In this document: piece by piece, positions 33,830 to 42,720 of the stretch
Layout of the letters: every line of letters starts with the position of its first letter
How positions within the stretch are numbered: the stretch's first letter is position 1
Assembly (NCBI GenBank): GCA_947629655.1
Contig: CANREL010000007.1
Location: 1 to 64,000 of the forward strand
Direction of reading: 5' to 3'
From: an uncultured Bacilli bacterium
GTDB lineage: Bacteria > Bacillota_I > Bacilli_A > RF39 > UBA660
DNA: 64,000 bases
Position numbers and translations under genes: made by a program
Notes under the pieces: model-generated
Seen by the model: only the letters and a program-made list of their open reading frames with translations
The model's database searches: none
What the model was told of the DNA's origin: nothing

Positions 33830-34567
33830 CTATATCAATTTATCGTCAGATTCTATATCTTCTCCACCTTCGCTGTAAACTAATTTTCCTGAACTCAATA
33901 CGATAATATGACGTTCCTTCATTTCTTTTAAACCGTGAATTACTATTTCAAAATTTTGTTTACGGTCTTTAAAATTAGCTATTACTTTTCGAAACTCATC
34001 ATCGGTAACAGCTAAATTATTATCTTCGAGAGACTTTCCTCTAATGGGAAAGAATCTAATCAATTTCCAACAATCGATATCATAATTCAATAATTCATTA
34101 TACAAATCTTCTAATTTATCAATATTTCCTCTAAAAACAACAGTATTTATTTTTATTTCTATTTCTGGTTTTATTTTCTTAACTAATTTTAAAATCTTTT
34201 TGACGTGTTCAAAATAATTTTCACCAATTTCATATTGGGAATTCAAATCTTCATCAATGAAATCAAGAGAAATTATTAAACGGTCAACATATTGGATATT
34301 CTCTTTTAAATTATCAGCATTTAACAATGTAGCATTGGTATTGACATAGTTTAAAATATTGTGTTCTTTACTAATCTTTAACAATTCTTTTAAGTCTTTG
34401 TAAAGATATGGTTCACCACCTGACCACGCAATTCTTTCAACATCACGTTCGATTAAACTATTTAATATTTTTTTATTTTCTTCTAAAGATAGATCTTCTT
34501 TGTTAAATTTAAAACAATACTGACAATTTTTATTACATCTGCTTGTGATGTTCCAACATACTTTCAT
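33830..34567 (-). CDS. radical SAM enzyme, viperin-like
   Basis: 245 residues from ATG 34567 with GAGGGGAATAG upstream. The 4Fe-4S motif is C-N-K-N-C-Q-Y-C (about 12-19), followed by W-S-G-G-E-P-Y (SAM contact). Further blocks read like viperin: 'I-S-L-D-x-x-D-E-D-L-N', 'I-K-I-N-T-V-V-x-R-x-N-I-D', 'W-K-L-I-R-F-F-P-I-R-G-K-S' and 'D-D-E-F'. Viperins convert CTP to ddhCTP and give antiviral immunity in bacteria and animals. The length is shorter than most prokaryotic viperins (about 280-380), and other short radical SAM families share parts of this pattern. The start overlaps the end of the CYTH gene by 35 bases. Confidence 0.72.
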   Translation of the reverse strand: MKVCWNITSRCNKNCQYCFKFNKEDLSLEENKKILNSLIERDVERIAWSGGEPYLYKDLKELLKISKEHNILNYVNTNATLLNADNLKENIQYVDRLIISLDFIDEDLNSQYEIGENYFEHVKKILKLVKKIKPEIEIKINTVVFRGNIDKLEDLYNELLNYDIDCWKLIRFFPIRGKSLEDNNLAVTDDEFRKVIANFKDRKQNFEIVIHGLKEMKERHIIVLSSGKLVYSEGGEDIESDDKLI

Positions 34568-35114
34568 CTCTATTCCCCTCAAATTTTAATTCTTTTATTG
34601 CTAATATATCAATACCATATATTTTATTATATATAGATTCGACATCTAGAGTCGTAACTTTATCTTTTGATACACCAACCATTTGTAAGACTTCTTGAAC
34701 ATCTTCATTAGTCTTACCTTCAACTTCGGCATAAGTTGGTATTAAAGGCCATGAATCTATGGAAATTTCGGTACCTTTTAACAGATATATGCGTCGATAA
34801 TTCTCTTGATAATTACGAGCTACATAACCCAATTGATTCAATAATTCATTAGTTTTGTCGAAATCATCAACATCGATTTCTAATTCATTAGTTCCATCAA
34901 TGGCATTTCTGTCAACAATCTCTTTGACGGTAAGAGTTGTCTTTGTCCCATTTGTTCGCAAACGAACCCATTTGTTAGGATTTACAGGTTGGAGATCAAA
35001 AACGTAACGTCTTTGAAGAAATTCACCTTTTTTCTCAGCTCCTAAAGATTCAATTTTTTTTATGAAATCATCTGTATCAATATCAAGAATTGTAACTTCT
35101 CGTTCTTTTTCCAT
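34533..35114 (-). CDS. CYTH domain protein (class IV adenylate cyclase / thiamine-triphosphatase-like)
   Basis: 193 residues from ATG 35114, with GGAGGGG upstream. The triphosphate-tunnel hallmark E-x-E-x-K appears as E-K-E-R-E-V (E-R-E-V in place of E-x-K), then 'R-R-Y-V-F-D', 'W-V-R-L-R-T-N-G', 'T-L-T-V-K', 'E-L-E-I-D-V', and 'Y-A-E-V-E-G' close the barrel. It is a better match to the family than the gene at 32.2-32.8 kb. The likely substrate is an inorganic or nucleoside triphosphate. It is co-transcribed with the radical SAM gene, whose start it overlaps. Whether the pair act on the same nucleotide is an open question. Confidence 0.82.
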   Translation of the reverse strand: MEKEREVTILDIDTDDFIKKIESLGAEKKGEFLQRRYVFDLQPVNPNKWVRLRTNGTKTTLTVKEIVDRNAIDGTNELEIDVDDFDKTNELLNQLGYVARNYQENYRRIYLLKGTEISIDSWPLIPTYAEVEGKTNEDVQEVLQMVGVSKDKVTTLDVESIYNKIYGIDILAIKELKFEGNRDESMLEHHKQM

Positions 35115-35192
35115 AGTCACCCCTCCAATTTGCAACATATTATACACTAAAAATCGTTATTTGAAAAGAATTTTTTGCACAATAAGAAAAAA

Positions 35193-35211
35193 ATCTTTAA
35201 TTATTAAAGAT
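35193..35211 (-). terminator. terminator of deoD
   Basis: ATCTTTA-ATAAT-TAAAGAT followed by TTTTTT on the minus strand, just after the deoD stop codon. Confidence 0.85.
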
Positions 35212-35222
35212 CTTTTCCGTTT

Positions 35223-35930
35223 CTATAATTTCAAAGCACTTTCTAAAGCTAATTGCATCATCACTGAAAATGATTTTTCACGTTCTTCAGATGGCAATTC
35301 TTCACCAGTTCTTATGTGATCAGAAACAGTGGCAATGCATGATGCTTTTTTACCACAAACATGAGCATTGTGAAATAGTGCAAAGGCTTCCATTTCTGTT
35401 CCTAAACATTGCATGTCATGATTGATGAAATCGATATCTGGGTTTTCGCGATAAAAAGCATCTGATGAACAAACTCTTCCTTCATGAACAGGAATATTTA
35501 ACTCTTCAGCAGTCTTTTTTATGACGTCATTTACTTCTTTTGTTGAAGCCATCACATTGCCTTCAGTTCCATTTTGAACACGAGCATAACTACTTTCAGA
35601 ATATGATTCATCGGCTAAAATGATGTCATATAGTTTAAGTGATTCATCAAGAGCACCAATACTACCAATTCTGATAATAGTGTCAACATCATAAAATTTA
35701 AACAACTCATAAGAATATATTCCCATACTAGGAATGCCCATACCACTAGCCATGACCGTTATTCGTTTATTTTTATAATAGCCGGTAAAAGCATACATTC
35801 CTCTGACTTCATTAACTAATTTATAATCTGTCAAATAATTCTCGGCGATATATTTCGCTCTTTTAGGATCACCTGGCATTAAGACAACACTGGCGATATC
35901 CTCTTTTTTTGCTTCATTATGTGGGGTCAT
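35223..35930 (-). CDS. deoD: purine-nucleoside phosphorylase (DeoD type)
   Basis: 235 residues, the hexameric PNP length. Family blocks: MTPHNEA start, V-L-M-P-G-D-P-K-R-A (phosphate binding), V-M-A-S-G-M-G-I-P-S-M-G-I-Y, R-I-G-S-I-G-A-L, C-L-G-T-E-M-E-A-F (ribose-binding Glu) and V-S-D-H-I (catalytic Asp). It splits purine nucleosides into base and ribose-1-phosphate for salvage. AGGAGG precedes ATG 35930. It lies downstream of the patatin gene, 20 bp away, and ends in a terminator. Confidence 0.97.
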   Translation of the reverse strand: MTPHNEAKKEDIASVVLMPGDPKRAKYIAENYLTDYKLVNEVRGMYAFTGYYKNKRITVMASGMGIPSMGIYSYELFKFYDVDTIIRIGSIGALDESLKLYDIILADESYSESSYARVQNGTEGNVMASTKEVNDVIKKTAEELNIPVHEGRVCSSDAFYRENPDIDFINHDMQCLGTEMEAFALFHNAHVCGKKASCIATVSDHIRTGEELPSEEREKSFSVMMQLALESALKL

Positions 35931-35950
35931 ACAATCCTCCTAATATAATT

Positions 35951-36799
35951 TTAAATAAATTTTTTTATCTCTTTTAATTTGTCTTTAGCATCTTTTCGAC
36001 CAAGTTCATACATTTTAACAATAGTTTTCATATTTTTTTCAAGACGCCCTATTTTGATTTTTTGTGATGGCCTGATGCGCACAATCTTTTTATTTTTTTC
36101 CATATCATCAATAGTTGCAAGAGTCTTGTTGTAATTGATATGGCGATTTTTCATAGAATTCAAAAGTTCAGGATAATTTTTATATAATCTCTTCTCAATC
36201 ATATATATCTTATCCTTACCCTTTTTGTATCCTTCTGGTCGCGTTTGAACAACAATACATTTGTTGTAACCTAGCTCTTGCATCTTCTCGATGGGAATAC
36301 TATCAGCAATTCCACCATCTAGATATTTTTTACCATCGATATCGACAATTTGGGATACGACTTGCATAGAAGCCGAAGCTCTAATATAGTCTATCTCTTT
36401 TTTTAAATCAGTACATAAAATGTATTCGGCTTTTCCCGTTTCAACATTCGTCACCGTTACATAAAATTTCGTTTTACTCTTCTTAAAAGCATCGTGATCA
36501 AATGGAAACAATTTATCTGGTACTTCGTGATAGCCGAATTCTGTATCGACAATATTTCCCGTTTTAAAGAAAGATTTAAAACTCAAAAAGCGATAATCAT
36601 TACGACAAGCTTTATAGTATTTGATACTTCTTTTTATCTGTTTAGAAACATAGCTACATCCGTGAATAGCACCTGCTGATACGCCTATGACAGCATCTAC
36701 TTCAATATTGTTTTCAAGAAGGACATCTAAGACACCAGCCGTATAGATGCCGCGCATAGCTCCACCTTCTAGAACTAGTGCTGTTTTATCTTTTTTCAT
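35951..36799 (-). CDS. patatin-like phospholipase
   Basis: 282 residues. Oxyanion-hole glycines G-G-A-M-R-G at about 11-16, nucleophile in G-V-S-A-G (about 39-43), catalytic Asp in D-G-G-I-A-D (about 158-163). No signal peptide; cytosolic or membrane-peripheral. It resembles the YjjU/RssA-type lipases of low-GC Firmicutes. ATG 36799 shares one base with the stop of the GGGtGRT gene (TAATG), so it is translationally coupled to it. Part of a run of genes: Fe-S scaffold, GGGtGRT, patatin, deoD. Confidence 0.92.
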   Translation of the reverse strand: MKKDKTALVLEGGAMRGIYTAGVLDVLLENNIEVDAVIGVSAGAIHGCSYVSKQIKRSIKYYKACRNDYRFLSFKSFFKTGNIVDTEFGYHEVPDKLFPFDHDAFKKSKTKFYVTVTNVETGKAEYILCTDLKKEIDYIRASASMQVVSQIVDIDGKKYLDGGIADSIPIEKMQELGYNKCIVVQTRPEGYKKGKDKIYMIEKRLYKNYPELLNSMKNRHINYNKTLATIDDMEKNKKIVRIRPSQKIKIGRLEKNMKTIVKMYELGRKDAKDKLKEIKKFI

Positions 36800-37797
36800 T
36801 ATTTTGATGATTCTTCAACAGCTACAGCAACAGCAACAGTTGCTCCGACCATTGGGTTATTTCCCATTCCGATTAATCCCATCATTTCAACATGAGCAGG
36901 AACTGATGATGAACCAGCAAATTGGGCATCACTATGCATTCTTCCCATCGTGTCAGTCATACCATATGAAGCAGGACCGGCAGCCATGTTATCTGGGTGA
37001 AGAGTTCTTCCCGTTCCACCACCTGATGCAACTGAGAAATATTTCTTTCCCATTTCCGTACATTCTTTCTTATAAGTTCCAGCAACCGGATGTTGGAATC
37101 TCGTTGGATTAGTTGAGTTACCAGTAATTGATACATCAACACCTTCAAGATGCATGATAGCAACACCTTCTCTTACATCGTTAGCACCATAACATCTAAC
37201 TTTGCTTCGCTCACCATCAGAATACTTGATCTCTTCTACTACTTTTACTTTTCCCGTGAAGAAATCAAAATCTGTTTTAACATAAGTAAATCCATTAATA
37301 CGAGATATTACTTGAGCAGCATCTTTTCCAAGACCATTTAAAATTACTTTTAATGGTTCTTTTCTAACTTTATTAGCACTCTTAGCAATACCAATTGCTC
37401 CTTCAGCAGCGGCAAATGATTCATGTCCAGCTAAAAAGGCAAAGCACTTCGTATCTTCAGATAATAACATTGAAGCAAGATTTCCATGACCTAATCCTAC
37501 TTTACGGTCATCGGCAACACTTCCTGGAATACAGAAAGCTTGTAATCCTTCACCAATAGCTTTAGCAGCTTCACTAGCTTTAGTACGTCCTGATTTAATC
37601 GCAATCGCAGCTCCTAAAGTATAAGCCCAACAAGCATTTTCAAAACAGATTGGTTGAACTCCCTTAACTATTTCATAAGGATCAAAACCTTTTTCTTTAC
37701 AAATGTTTCGTGCATCATCAAAATCTTTAATGCCATATTTTTCCATTACTGGTTTAATTTGATCTATTCTTCTCTCATAACTTTCAAATAATGCCAT
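36799..37797 (-). CDS. GGGtGRT family protein
   Basis: 332 residues. The name motif appears as G-G-G-T-G-R-T-L-H-P (about 268-277), followed by 'G-M-T-D-T-M-G-R-M-H-S-D-A-Q-F' and 'V-E-M-M-G-L-I-G-M-G-N-N-P-M-V-G'. This family is almost always next to a NifU-like scaffold, as here (9 bp spacing), but its activity is not established. No TM or signal; cytosolic. GGAGGG precedes ATG 37797. The pair may build or use an Fe-S cluster. That role is inference from gene neighbourhood. Confidence 0.88.
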   Translation of the reverse strand: MALFESYERRIDQIKPVMEKYGIKDFDDARNICKEKGFDPYEIVKGVQPICFENACWAYTLGAAIAIKSGRTKASEAAKAIGEGLQAFCIPGSVADDRKVGLGHGNLASMLLSEDTKCFAFLAGHESFAAAEGAIGIAKSANKVRKEPLKVILNGLGKDAAQVISRINGFTYVKTDFDFFTGKVKVVEEIKYSDGERSKVRCYGANDVREGVAIMHLEGVDVSITGNSTNPTRFQHPVAGTYKKECTEMGKKYFSVASGGGTGRTLHPDNMAAGPASYGMTDTMGRMHSDAQFAGSSSVPAHVEMMGLIGMGNNPMVGATVAVAVAVEESSK

Positions 37798-37806
37798 AAT
37801 ACCCTC

Positions 37807-38499
37807 CTACTCACATCTTGGGTCAATTTTCTTAACCGCTTCATCGAATCGACCATATGTACCGCTGGCTTTTTCAATAGCTTCCATAGGTTCAATTCCC
37901 TTTTTAATATTTTCCATCATCTTACCTAAATTAACATATTTATAACCAATGATTTGATTATCTTTATCAAGACCAATCTCAACGATATAACCTTCAGCTA
38001 ATTCTAGGTAACGTGGTCCTTTTTTCAAAGTTGAATAAATTGTTCCAACTTGACTACGCGTACCTTTTCCTAAGTCTTCTAGTCCAGCTCCAATAGCAAG
38101 TCCTCCTTCGGAGAATGCTGATTGACTACGACCATAGACAATTTGTAAGAATAACTCACGCATGGCTGTATTGATTGCATCACAGACCAAGTCTGTATTC
38201 AAAGCTTCAAGAATTGTCTTACCGACAAGAATTTCTCCAGCCATTGCAGCACTATGTGTCATACCACTACATCCAATAGTTTCAACTAGAGCTTCTTGAA
38301 TAATTCCATCTTTGATATTTAATGTCAATTTACAAGCTCCTTGTTGTGGTGCACACCAACCGATACCATGAGTCAATCCTGATATATCCTTTATCTCTTT
38401 TGCTTTAACCCATTTACCTTCTTCAGGTATTGGTGCTGGTCCATGATCAACACCCTTTGCTACTGGGCACATTTCTTCTACTTCTTTTGTATAAATCAT
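37807..38499 (-). CDS. iron-sulfur cluster assembly scaffold protein (NifU-like)
   Basis: 230 residues. 'M-C-P-V-A-K-G' near the N-terminus is a variant of the cluster-ligand region, 'W-C-A-P-Q-Q-G-A-C-K-L-T-L' follows, and 'G-C-S-G-M-T-H-S-A-A-M-A' resembles the NifU/IscU second Cys site. A C-terminal Cys lies in DPRCE. It would hold an Fe-S cluster during assembly. It pairs with the GGGtGRT protein, as in many Firmicutes. AGGAGG precedes ATG 38499, and a TGATATAAT -10 (38526-38534) lies upstream; galE ends in a terminator just before it. Confidence 0.88.
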   Translation of the reverse strand: MIYTKEVEEMCPVAKGVDHGPAPIPEEGKWVKAKEIKDISGLTHGIGWCAPQQGACKLTLNIKDGIIQEALVETIGCSGMTHSAAMAGEILVGKTILEALNTDLVCDAINTAMRELFLQIVYGRSQSAFSEGGLAIGAGLEDLGKGTRSQVGTIYSTLKKGPRYLELAEGYIVEIGLDKDNQIIGYKYVNLGKMMENIKKGIEPMEAIEKASGTYGRFDEAVKKIDPRCE

Positions 38500-38525
38500 T
38501 TTTTACCTCCTATATTTACAATTAA

Positions 38526-38534
38526 ATTATATCA
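38526..38534 (-). promoter_or_regulatory. extended -10 promoter of the Fe-S scaffold operon
   Basis: TGATATAAT on the minus strand, with no convincing -35. The same element precedes five other minus-strand genes in the window (near 3237, 19439, 22736, 31278 and 42661). Confidence 0.6.
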
Positions 38535-38562
38535 TAAAGTAACTGTAAAAATACATAGAAAA

Positions 38563-38582
38563 AGAACTAGTTATATAGTTCT
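38563..38582 (-). terminator. terminator of galE
   Basis: AGAACTA-TATAAC-TAGTTCT followed by TTTTTC on the minus strand. Confidence 0.85.
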
Positions 38583-38595
38583 ATTCGCTCTTTAA

Positions 38596-39597
38596 TTATC
38601 CTTTATGCTGTTTGACAAAATTGTAACTATCTTTACACATCTCATCAATTTCTTTTTCAGCTTCCCAACCCAACTTTTCTTTAGCATAACTAGGGTCAGC
38701 ATAACAAGCCGCAATATCGCCTGGACGACGACCAACTATTTTATATGGTACATCGATATTATTTACTCTTTTGAAAGTCTCAACTATCTCTAAAACACTA
38801 TAACCATGTCCCGTTCCTAAATTATAGGCATCTACTCCTCGATCTTTTAGGACTTTTTCAATAGCTTTAACATGGGCTTTAGCTAAATCGACAACGTGGA
38901 TATAGTCTCTTACACCAGTTCCATCTTTAGTGTCATAGTCATTACCATAAACACTTAATATTTCTAATTCTTTAGTCGCTACCTTGACGATGTAAGGCAT
39001 TAAGTTATTAGGAATATCATTAGGATTTTCACCAATAAGTCCTGATTTATGAGCTCCAATTGGATTGAAATAACGAAGTAGAGCTATGCTCCAATCATTA
39101 TTAGAAGTATACAAATCTCTTAATATTCCTTCGATGTACAATTTCGTTGAACCATATGGATTGGTCGTTGAAAGAGGGAAATCCTCTTTGATTGGTAAAC
39201 TCTTAGGTGAACCATAGACCGTTGCACTTGATGAGAAAACAATTTTTCGACATCCAACTTCATCCATGACTTCACATAGAGTTAATGTTGAATCAATGTT
39301 ATTGCGATAATACATAAGTGGTTTTTGAACGCTTTCACCAACAGCTTTCAATCCGGCAAAATGTATGACAGCATCAATTGCATTCTCTTTAAATATTTTG
39401 CGCATCAACTCTTTGTCACAGACATCACCTTCATAGAAAGTAACATCTTTATTAGTTATCTCTTTGATATAGTCAACTACTTCTCTTTTAGAATTGACAA
39501 GGTTATCAACAATGACTACTTCATACCCATTTTCCAATAACTCTACACAAGTATGACTACCAATATATCCAGTTCCTCCCGTTACTAATATTTTCAT
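38596..39597 (-). CDS. galE: UDP-glucose 4-epimerase
   Basis: 333 residues, standard GalE length. NAD-binding G-G-T-G-Y-I-G-S-H at residues 7-15, catalytic S-S-S-A-T-V-Y-G (Ser about 122-129) and Y-x3-K as Y-G-S-T-K, plus the sugar-binding 'R-Y-F-N-P-I-G-A-H'. It interconverts UDP-glucose and UDP-galactose for cell-wall and glycolipid sugars. The start overlaps the stop of the small upstream gene by four bases (GAGGATTT precedes the ATG). Confidence 0.97.
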   Translation of the reverse strand: MKILVTGGTGYIGSHTCVELLENGYEVVIVDNLVNSKREVVDYIKEITNKDVTFYEGDVCDKELMRKIFKENAIDAVIHFAGLKAVGESVQKPLMYYRNNIDSTLTLCEVMDEVGCRKIVFSSSATVYGSPKSLPIKEDFPLSTTNPYGSTKLYIEGILRDLYTSNNDWSIALLRYFNPIGAHKSGLIGENPNDIPNNLMPYIVKVATKELEILSVYGNDYDTKDGTGVRDYIHVVDLAKAHVKAIEKVLKDRGVDAYNLGTGHGYSVLEIVETFKRVNNIDVPYKIVGRRPGDIAACYADPSYAKEKLGWEAEKEIDEMCKDSYNFVKQHKG

Positions 39598-40010
39598 AAA
39601 TCCTCCTTTAATAATTCTTCAACTTTTTCTTTTATTTTATCATATAATTCATTATTTTGGAATTCTCCAATACATCCTTCTAAACGAATTATTTCCGCAC
39701 TTCTATCTTCTTTATCCAAATCATCACGATAGTTATTACCAACGATATTTAAATCATCTTTTAAATATTTTTCAATTTTTTTCAAATCTATCTTTTTTGT
39801 TCCTAAATATAAGGAATTACTAGTATTAAAACTATTACTATTCTTATTAAAAGAAATCTTCCATTCATATTTATAAACATCTAGACTCTCATCAATTAAA
39901 ATACCTAAACCATGAAAATCATTTTCTTTATAGATATCAATTATAGATTTATTTCTCTTACTATTGAGAATATTTGCAATTTCATTTTCTTCGACACTTA
40001 TTTTTTTCAT
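39594..40010 (-). CDS. hypothetical protein upstream of galE
   Basis: 138 residues, no TM or signal, charged, with a beta-rich middle and a C-terminal acidic helix (KIKEKVEELLKEDL). No family recognised. Start ATG 40010 has a weak site (TTGGTGATTG). A TATAAT (40027-40032) lies upstream. It overlaps galE by four bases, so it is translated together with it. Confidence 0.55.
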   Translation of the reverse strand: MKKISVEENEIANILNSKRNKSIIDIYKENDFHGLGILIDESLDVYKYEWKISFNKNSNSFNTSNSLYLGTKKIDLKKIEKYLKDDLNIVGNNYRDDLDKEDRSAEIIRLEGCIGEFQNNELYDKIKEKVEELLKEDL

Positions 40011-40048
40011 TCAATCACCAAGATAATTATACAATAAAAAGAAGAAAT

Positions 40049-41101
40049 CTAATTATTTTCTTCTTTTTTCTTCTTTGTCTTTTTAGTTTTCTTCTTCTTT
40101 TTAGCTTTTGTTTCAGCTTCTTCGCGACTATTTATCTCTTGAACTACAGCTTCACTATTATAATCATCAAAAACAGTATCTAGAGTTGTAACACCACGGC
40201 GATGAGATATCAAAATAGATAAATGTTTAACGATATAGTAGAATAATCCATCGAAAATAGCTAGTAATAAGAACACCATGAAATACTTAAATGATAAGAT
40301 ACCAACTTTATCGATTATGAAATTGATGATACTAGCAGTGAAACTTCCACTGAAGTTGATGAATGATGATGCAAAATACAACAATATGAAGATTATTGAA
40401 GCGATGATGAGAGGTGCTATTGAATAAGCAAAAAGTGAAGCTATATTGAAGTTGATCAAAGCAATTAATAATAGTGATCCTACCATTATAGCAATGGCTA
40501 ACATTTGATTTTGACCATCAATTAATACTTCTATTATTTCAAAAGCAAAACTGTCTTCGCGCACGTCAGCAATGACATCATCAGCATATTTATAGATGGC
40601 TTCCAAATCTTTTTCTTTAACTATTTCATTATTAGTTAAATCGATGGAAGTATTATTTTCAATATATTCTTTAACTTTATCTTCAAGGCCTAAATCAATA
40701 CCAGCGTCTTTTAAAAGACTACTTATTCCACCTGTGTATTTATTGATCTTTTCATCGATATATTTCTCTAAACCATTACCTAATCGTTCGTTTAAAAGTT
40801 TACGATCAATTGTTGATTCTTCACTAATTACTTTAGCTTCGAATAGAAATTTATCAGTTACATAATTGTAGACGATATCATCGATTTCGACATAGTCTAA
40901 TAATTCTTCAGGAATATGAGCATTTTTTAAAGTCTCATTATTCTTTAAAGCTTCTTCTAGTAGACCACTCTCTTCCAAAGCATTATAGACAGTATTATGA
41001 TTTAACACTTCTTTAGAGATGATCGTCACAGATAAAAACATCACAGCTACAAAAAATATTATTGATAAGATATGTGATAAAAAACTTTTTACTATTTCCA
41101 T
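40049..41101 (-). CDS. membrane protein with extracellular domain and Lys-rich tail
   Basis: 350 residues. One N-terminal TM (about 10-30), a helical extracellular domain of about 165 residues, then four TM segments (about 200-300), and a cytosolic tail that ends in alternating Lys/Thr runs (KKKKKTKKTKKKKEENN). Such a tail could bind membrane lipids or nucleic acid. No family is recognised. It sits directly upstream of the flippase stop (two-base spacing), suggesting co-expression with it and an envelope role. Confidence 0.6.
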   Translation of the reverse strand: MEIVKSFLSHILSIIFFVAVMFLSVTIISKEVLNHNTVYNALEESGLLEEALKNNETLKNAHIPEELLDYVEIDDIVYNYVTDKFLFEAKVISEESTIDRKLLNERLGNGLEKYIDEKINKYTGGISSLLKDAGIDLGLEDKVKEYIENNTSIDLTNNEIVKEKDLEAIYKYADDVIADVREDSFAFEIIEVLIDGQNQMLAIAIMVGSLLLIALINFNIASLFAYSIAPLIIASIIFILLYFASSFINFSGSFTASIINFIIDKVGILSFKYFMVFLLLAIFDGLFYYIVKHLSILISHRRGVTTLDTVFDDYNSEAVVQEINSREEAETKAKKKKKTKKTKKKKEENN

Positions 41102-41102
41102 A

Positions 41103-42638
41103 TTAACACTCCTTTTTTAATTTATTATTCAATATTTTGAAAAATAATTTTTTGAAATATTTAAATTCTTCTTTTTTGTGTAAGACTAGATAGAAAATAA
41201 AATTAGGTATTACTAGCGATATTCCAATATTAACAGTCATTTTGATAACGGAATTATCAATCGTTATGATATTACAAACAAAATATGTAATAATTGCTGT
41301 TACAACAAATAGTATAAAATATTTAGCTATAGATTTAAAGTAGTCTCCTACATTTTTATCAAATAATGGTTTAAAGACATATTTAGGATAACTGTATAGA
41401 TGTAACAATAAGTTACTAGTAATCGTTCCTAAGAAAACTCCTGCTAAACCAAAAAATTTTAAAAATATTAATGATGCTAAAATATTAGTAATCGATTCAA
41501 TTATAGGAATGTAACGATCTTCGTGGAAAATTCCAGCTGCTTCTTTAAAAATACTTACGTTGAAACGCATGACAGTCAAATAGTAATTTAGTACTAGAGT
41601 TATCAAAACAGCTGTCGGTAATAAATATTCTTTACCATACCAACTTGAGATAAAGCTCTCCATGACGACTAAGATACTGATTGCAGTATATGCAGATACC
41701 CAGAAATTGAGAAATCTTATTCTTTTAAAAACTCTATAAGTTCGCTCTTTTGATTCTAAAGTTAAGAGATTACCAACACTGGCCGTAAAAGATGTAAATC
41801 CTTGAGATATTAAAGTATTTAAGGCATAGATAACTAAATAATAGTTATTATAAAGACCGACTACTGATACTCCTAAAAACATGGATATGATGATGTTATC
41901 CGTTCCGAGTACGAAGAAAGATCCTAGTTTATGAAAGACTAAACCCTTTACTTTTAAGACGATGTCATTGATAGTTGCCTTAGATAATTTTTTTACTTCT
42001 CTATCTTTTAAATATGGATATTTTTTATCAGCGATAATACTTATTACAACGTTTTCTAAAATACGCATTATTATTTTGATAATTAAAAATAAATAGAAAT
42101 TAGAAGTTAGAACTAAAGATATTACCAATAAAGAATTCATGATGACTAAATAGCCCAAATGCACAATTGATGTGATGTATATCTTTTGGTCAGCATATAA
42201 TAAACTTCTTTTATAGCTCAAGAGATATGAAGCAACGGTATCTATCAAAAATAAGATGAAGAACGCTACTAACTCAATGTATGGAATGGTCGTCTTACCA
42301 ACTATTATAGGTAAGAAAGGAATTATTACCAAACCGATTAAGAATATTACTAGAGCAATAACGCGATATGTATTGCGATAAAAACGCATTAAAGATTTAA
42401 TTTTATTCTTATTATTTTTAGCAACTGGTTCATATAAGTTGTAAATGATAGCTGTACCGATTCCCAAATCAGCGATTGCTAACATACTGACAATGTTACT
42501 ATATAGACTATTGACTCCTAAATACTCTGTTCCTAAAATATCGAGAAAGAATTTTTGAACGACGAAGCCAATAATAATGGTTAAGGCATTAGATAATACT
42601 GAAAAAATCATATTTTTAATTGAATTATATGTTCTCAT
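41103..42638 (-). CDS. MATE/Wzx-type polysaccharide flippase
   Basis: 511 residues from ATG 42638 (AGGTGAAG upstream); a longer frame includes no site. About 14 TM segments. The N-terminus 'N-A-L-T-I-I-I-G-F-V-V-Q-K-F-F-L-D-I-L-G-T-E-Y-L-G' is typical of oligosaccharide flippases of the MOP superfamily in Firmicutes. It would move lipid-linked sugars across the membrane. A TGATATAAT -10 (42661-42669) precedes it. The downstream multi-TM gene is two bases away. Confidence 0.9.
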   Translation of the reverse strand: MRTYNSIKNMIFSVLSNALTIIIGFVVQKFFLDILGTEYLGVNSLYSNIVSMLAIADLGIGTAIIYNLYEPVAKNNKNKIKSLMRFYRNTYRVIALVIFLIGLVIIPFLPIIVGKTTIPYIELVAFFILFLIDTVASYLLSYKRSLLYADQKIYITSIVHLGYLVIMNSLLVISLVLTSNFYLFLIIKIIMRILENVVISIIADKKYPYLKDREVKKLSKATINDIVLKVKGLVFHKLGSFFVLGTDNIIISMFLGVSVVGLYNNYYLVIYALNTLISQGFTSFTASVGNLLTLESKERTYRVFKRIRFLNFWVSAYTAISILVVMESFISSWYGKEYLLPTAVLITLVLNYYLTVMRFNVSIFKEAAGIFHEDRYIPIIESITNILASLIFLKFFGLAGVFLGTITSNLLLHLYSYPKYVFKPLFDKNVGDYFKSIAKYFILFVVTAIITYFVCNIITIDNSVIKMTVNIGISLVIPNFIFYLVLHKKEEFKYFKKLFFKILNNKLKKEC

Positions 42639-42698
42639 AATATCTTCACCTACCTTTTTCATTATATCATACAATAATAAAATCTACTAAACATAAAA

Positions 42699-42720
42699 AA
42701 AACTAAATAAATTTAGTTTT
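42699..42720 (-). terminator. terminator after the 42.7-43.3 kb gene
   Basis: AAAACTAAAT-TT-ATTTAGTTTT followed by TTTT on the minus strand. It overlaps the gene's stop codon. Confidence 0.85.

Noticed and set aside
34854-34863. Spo0A-box-like TTTTGTCGAA in the CYTH gene
   Set aside because: It lies inside a coding region in a codon context that explains it. The same holds for copies near 57046 and 57838 in the LRR gene.
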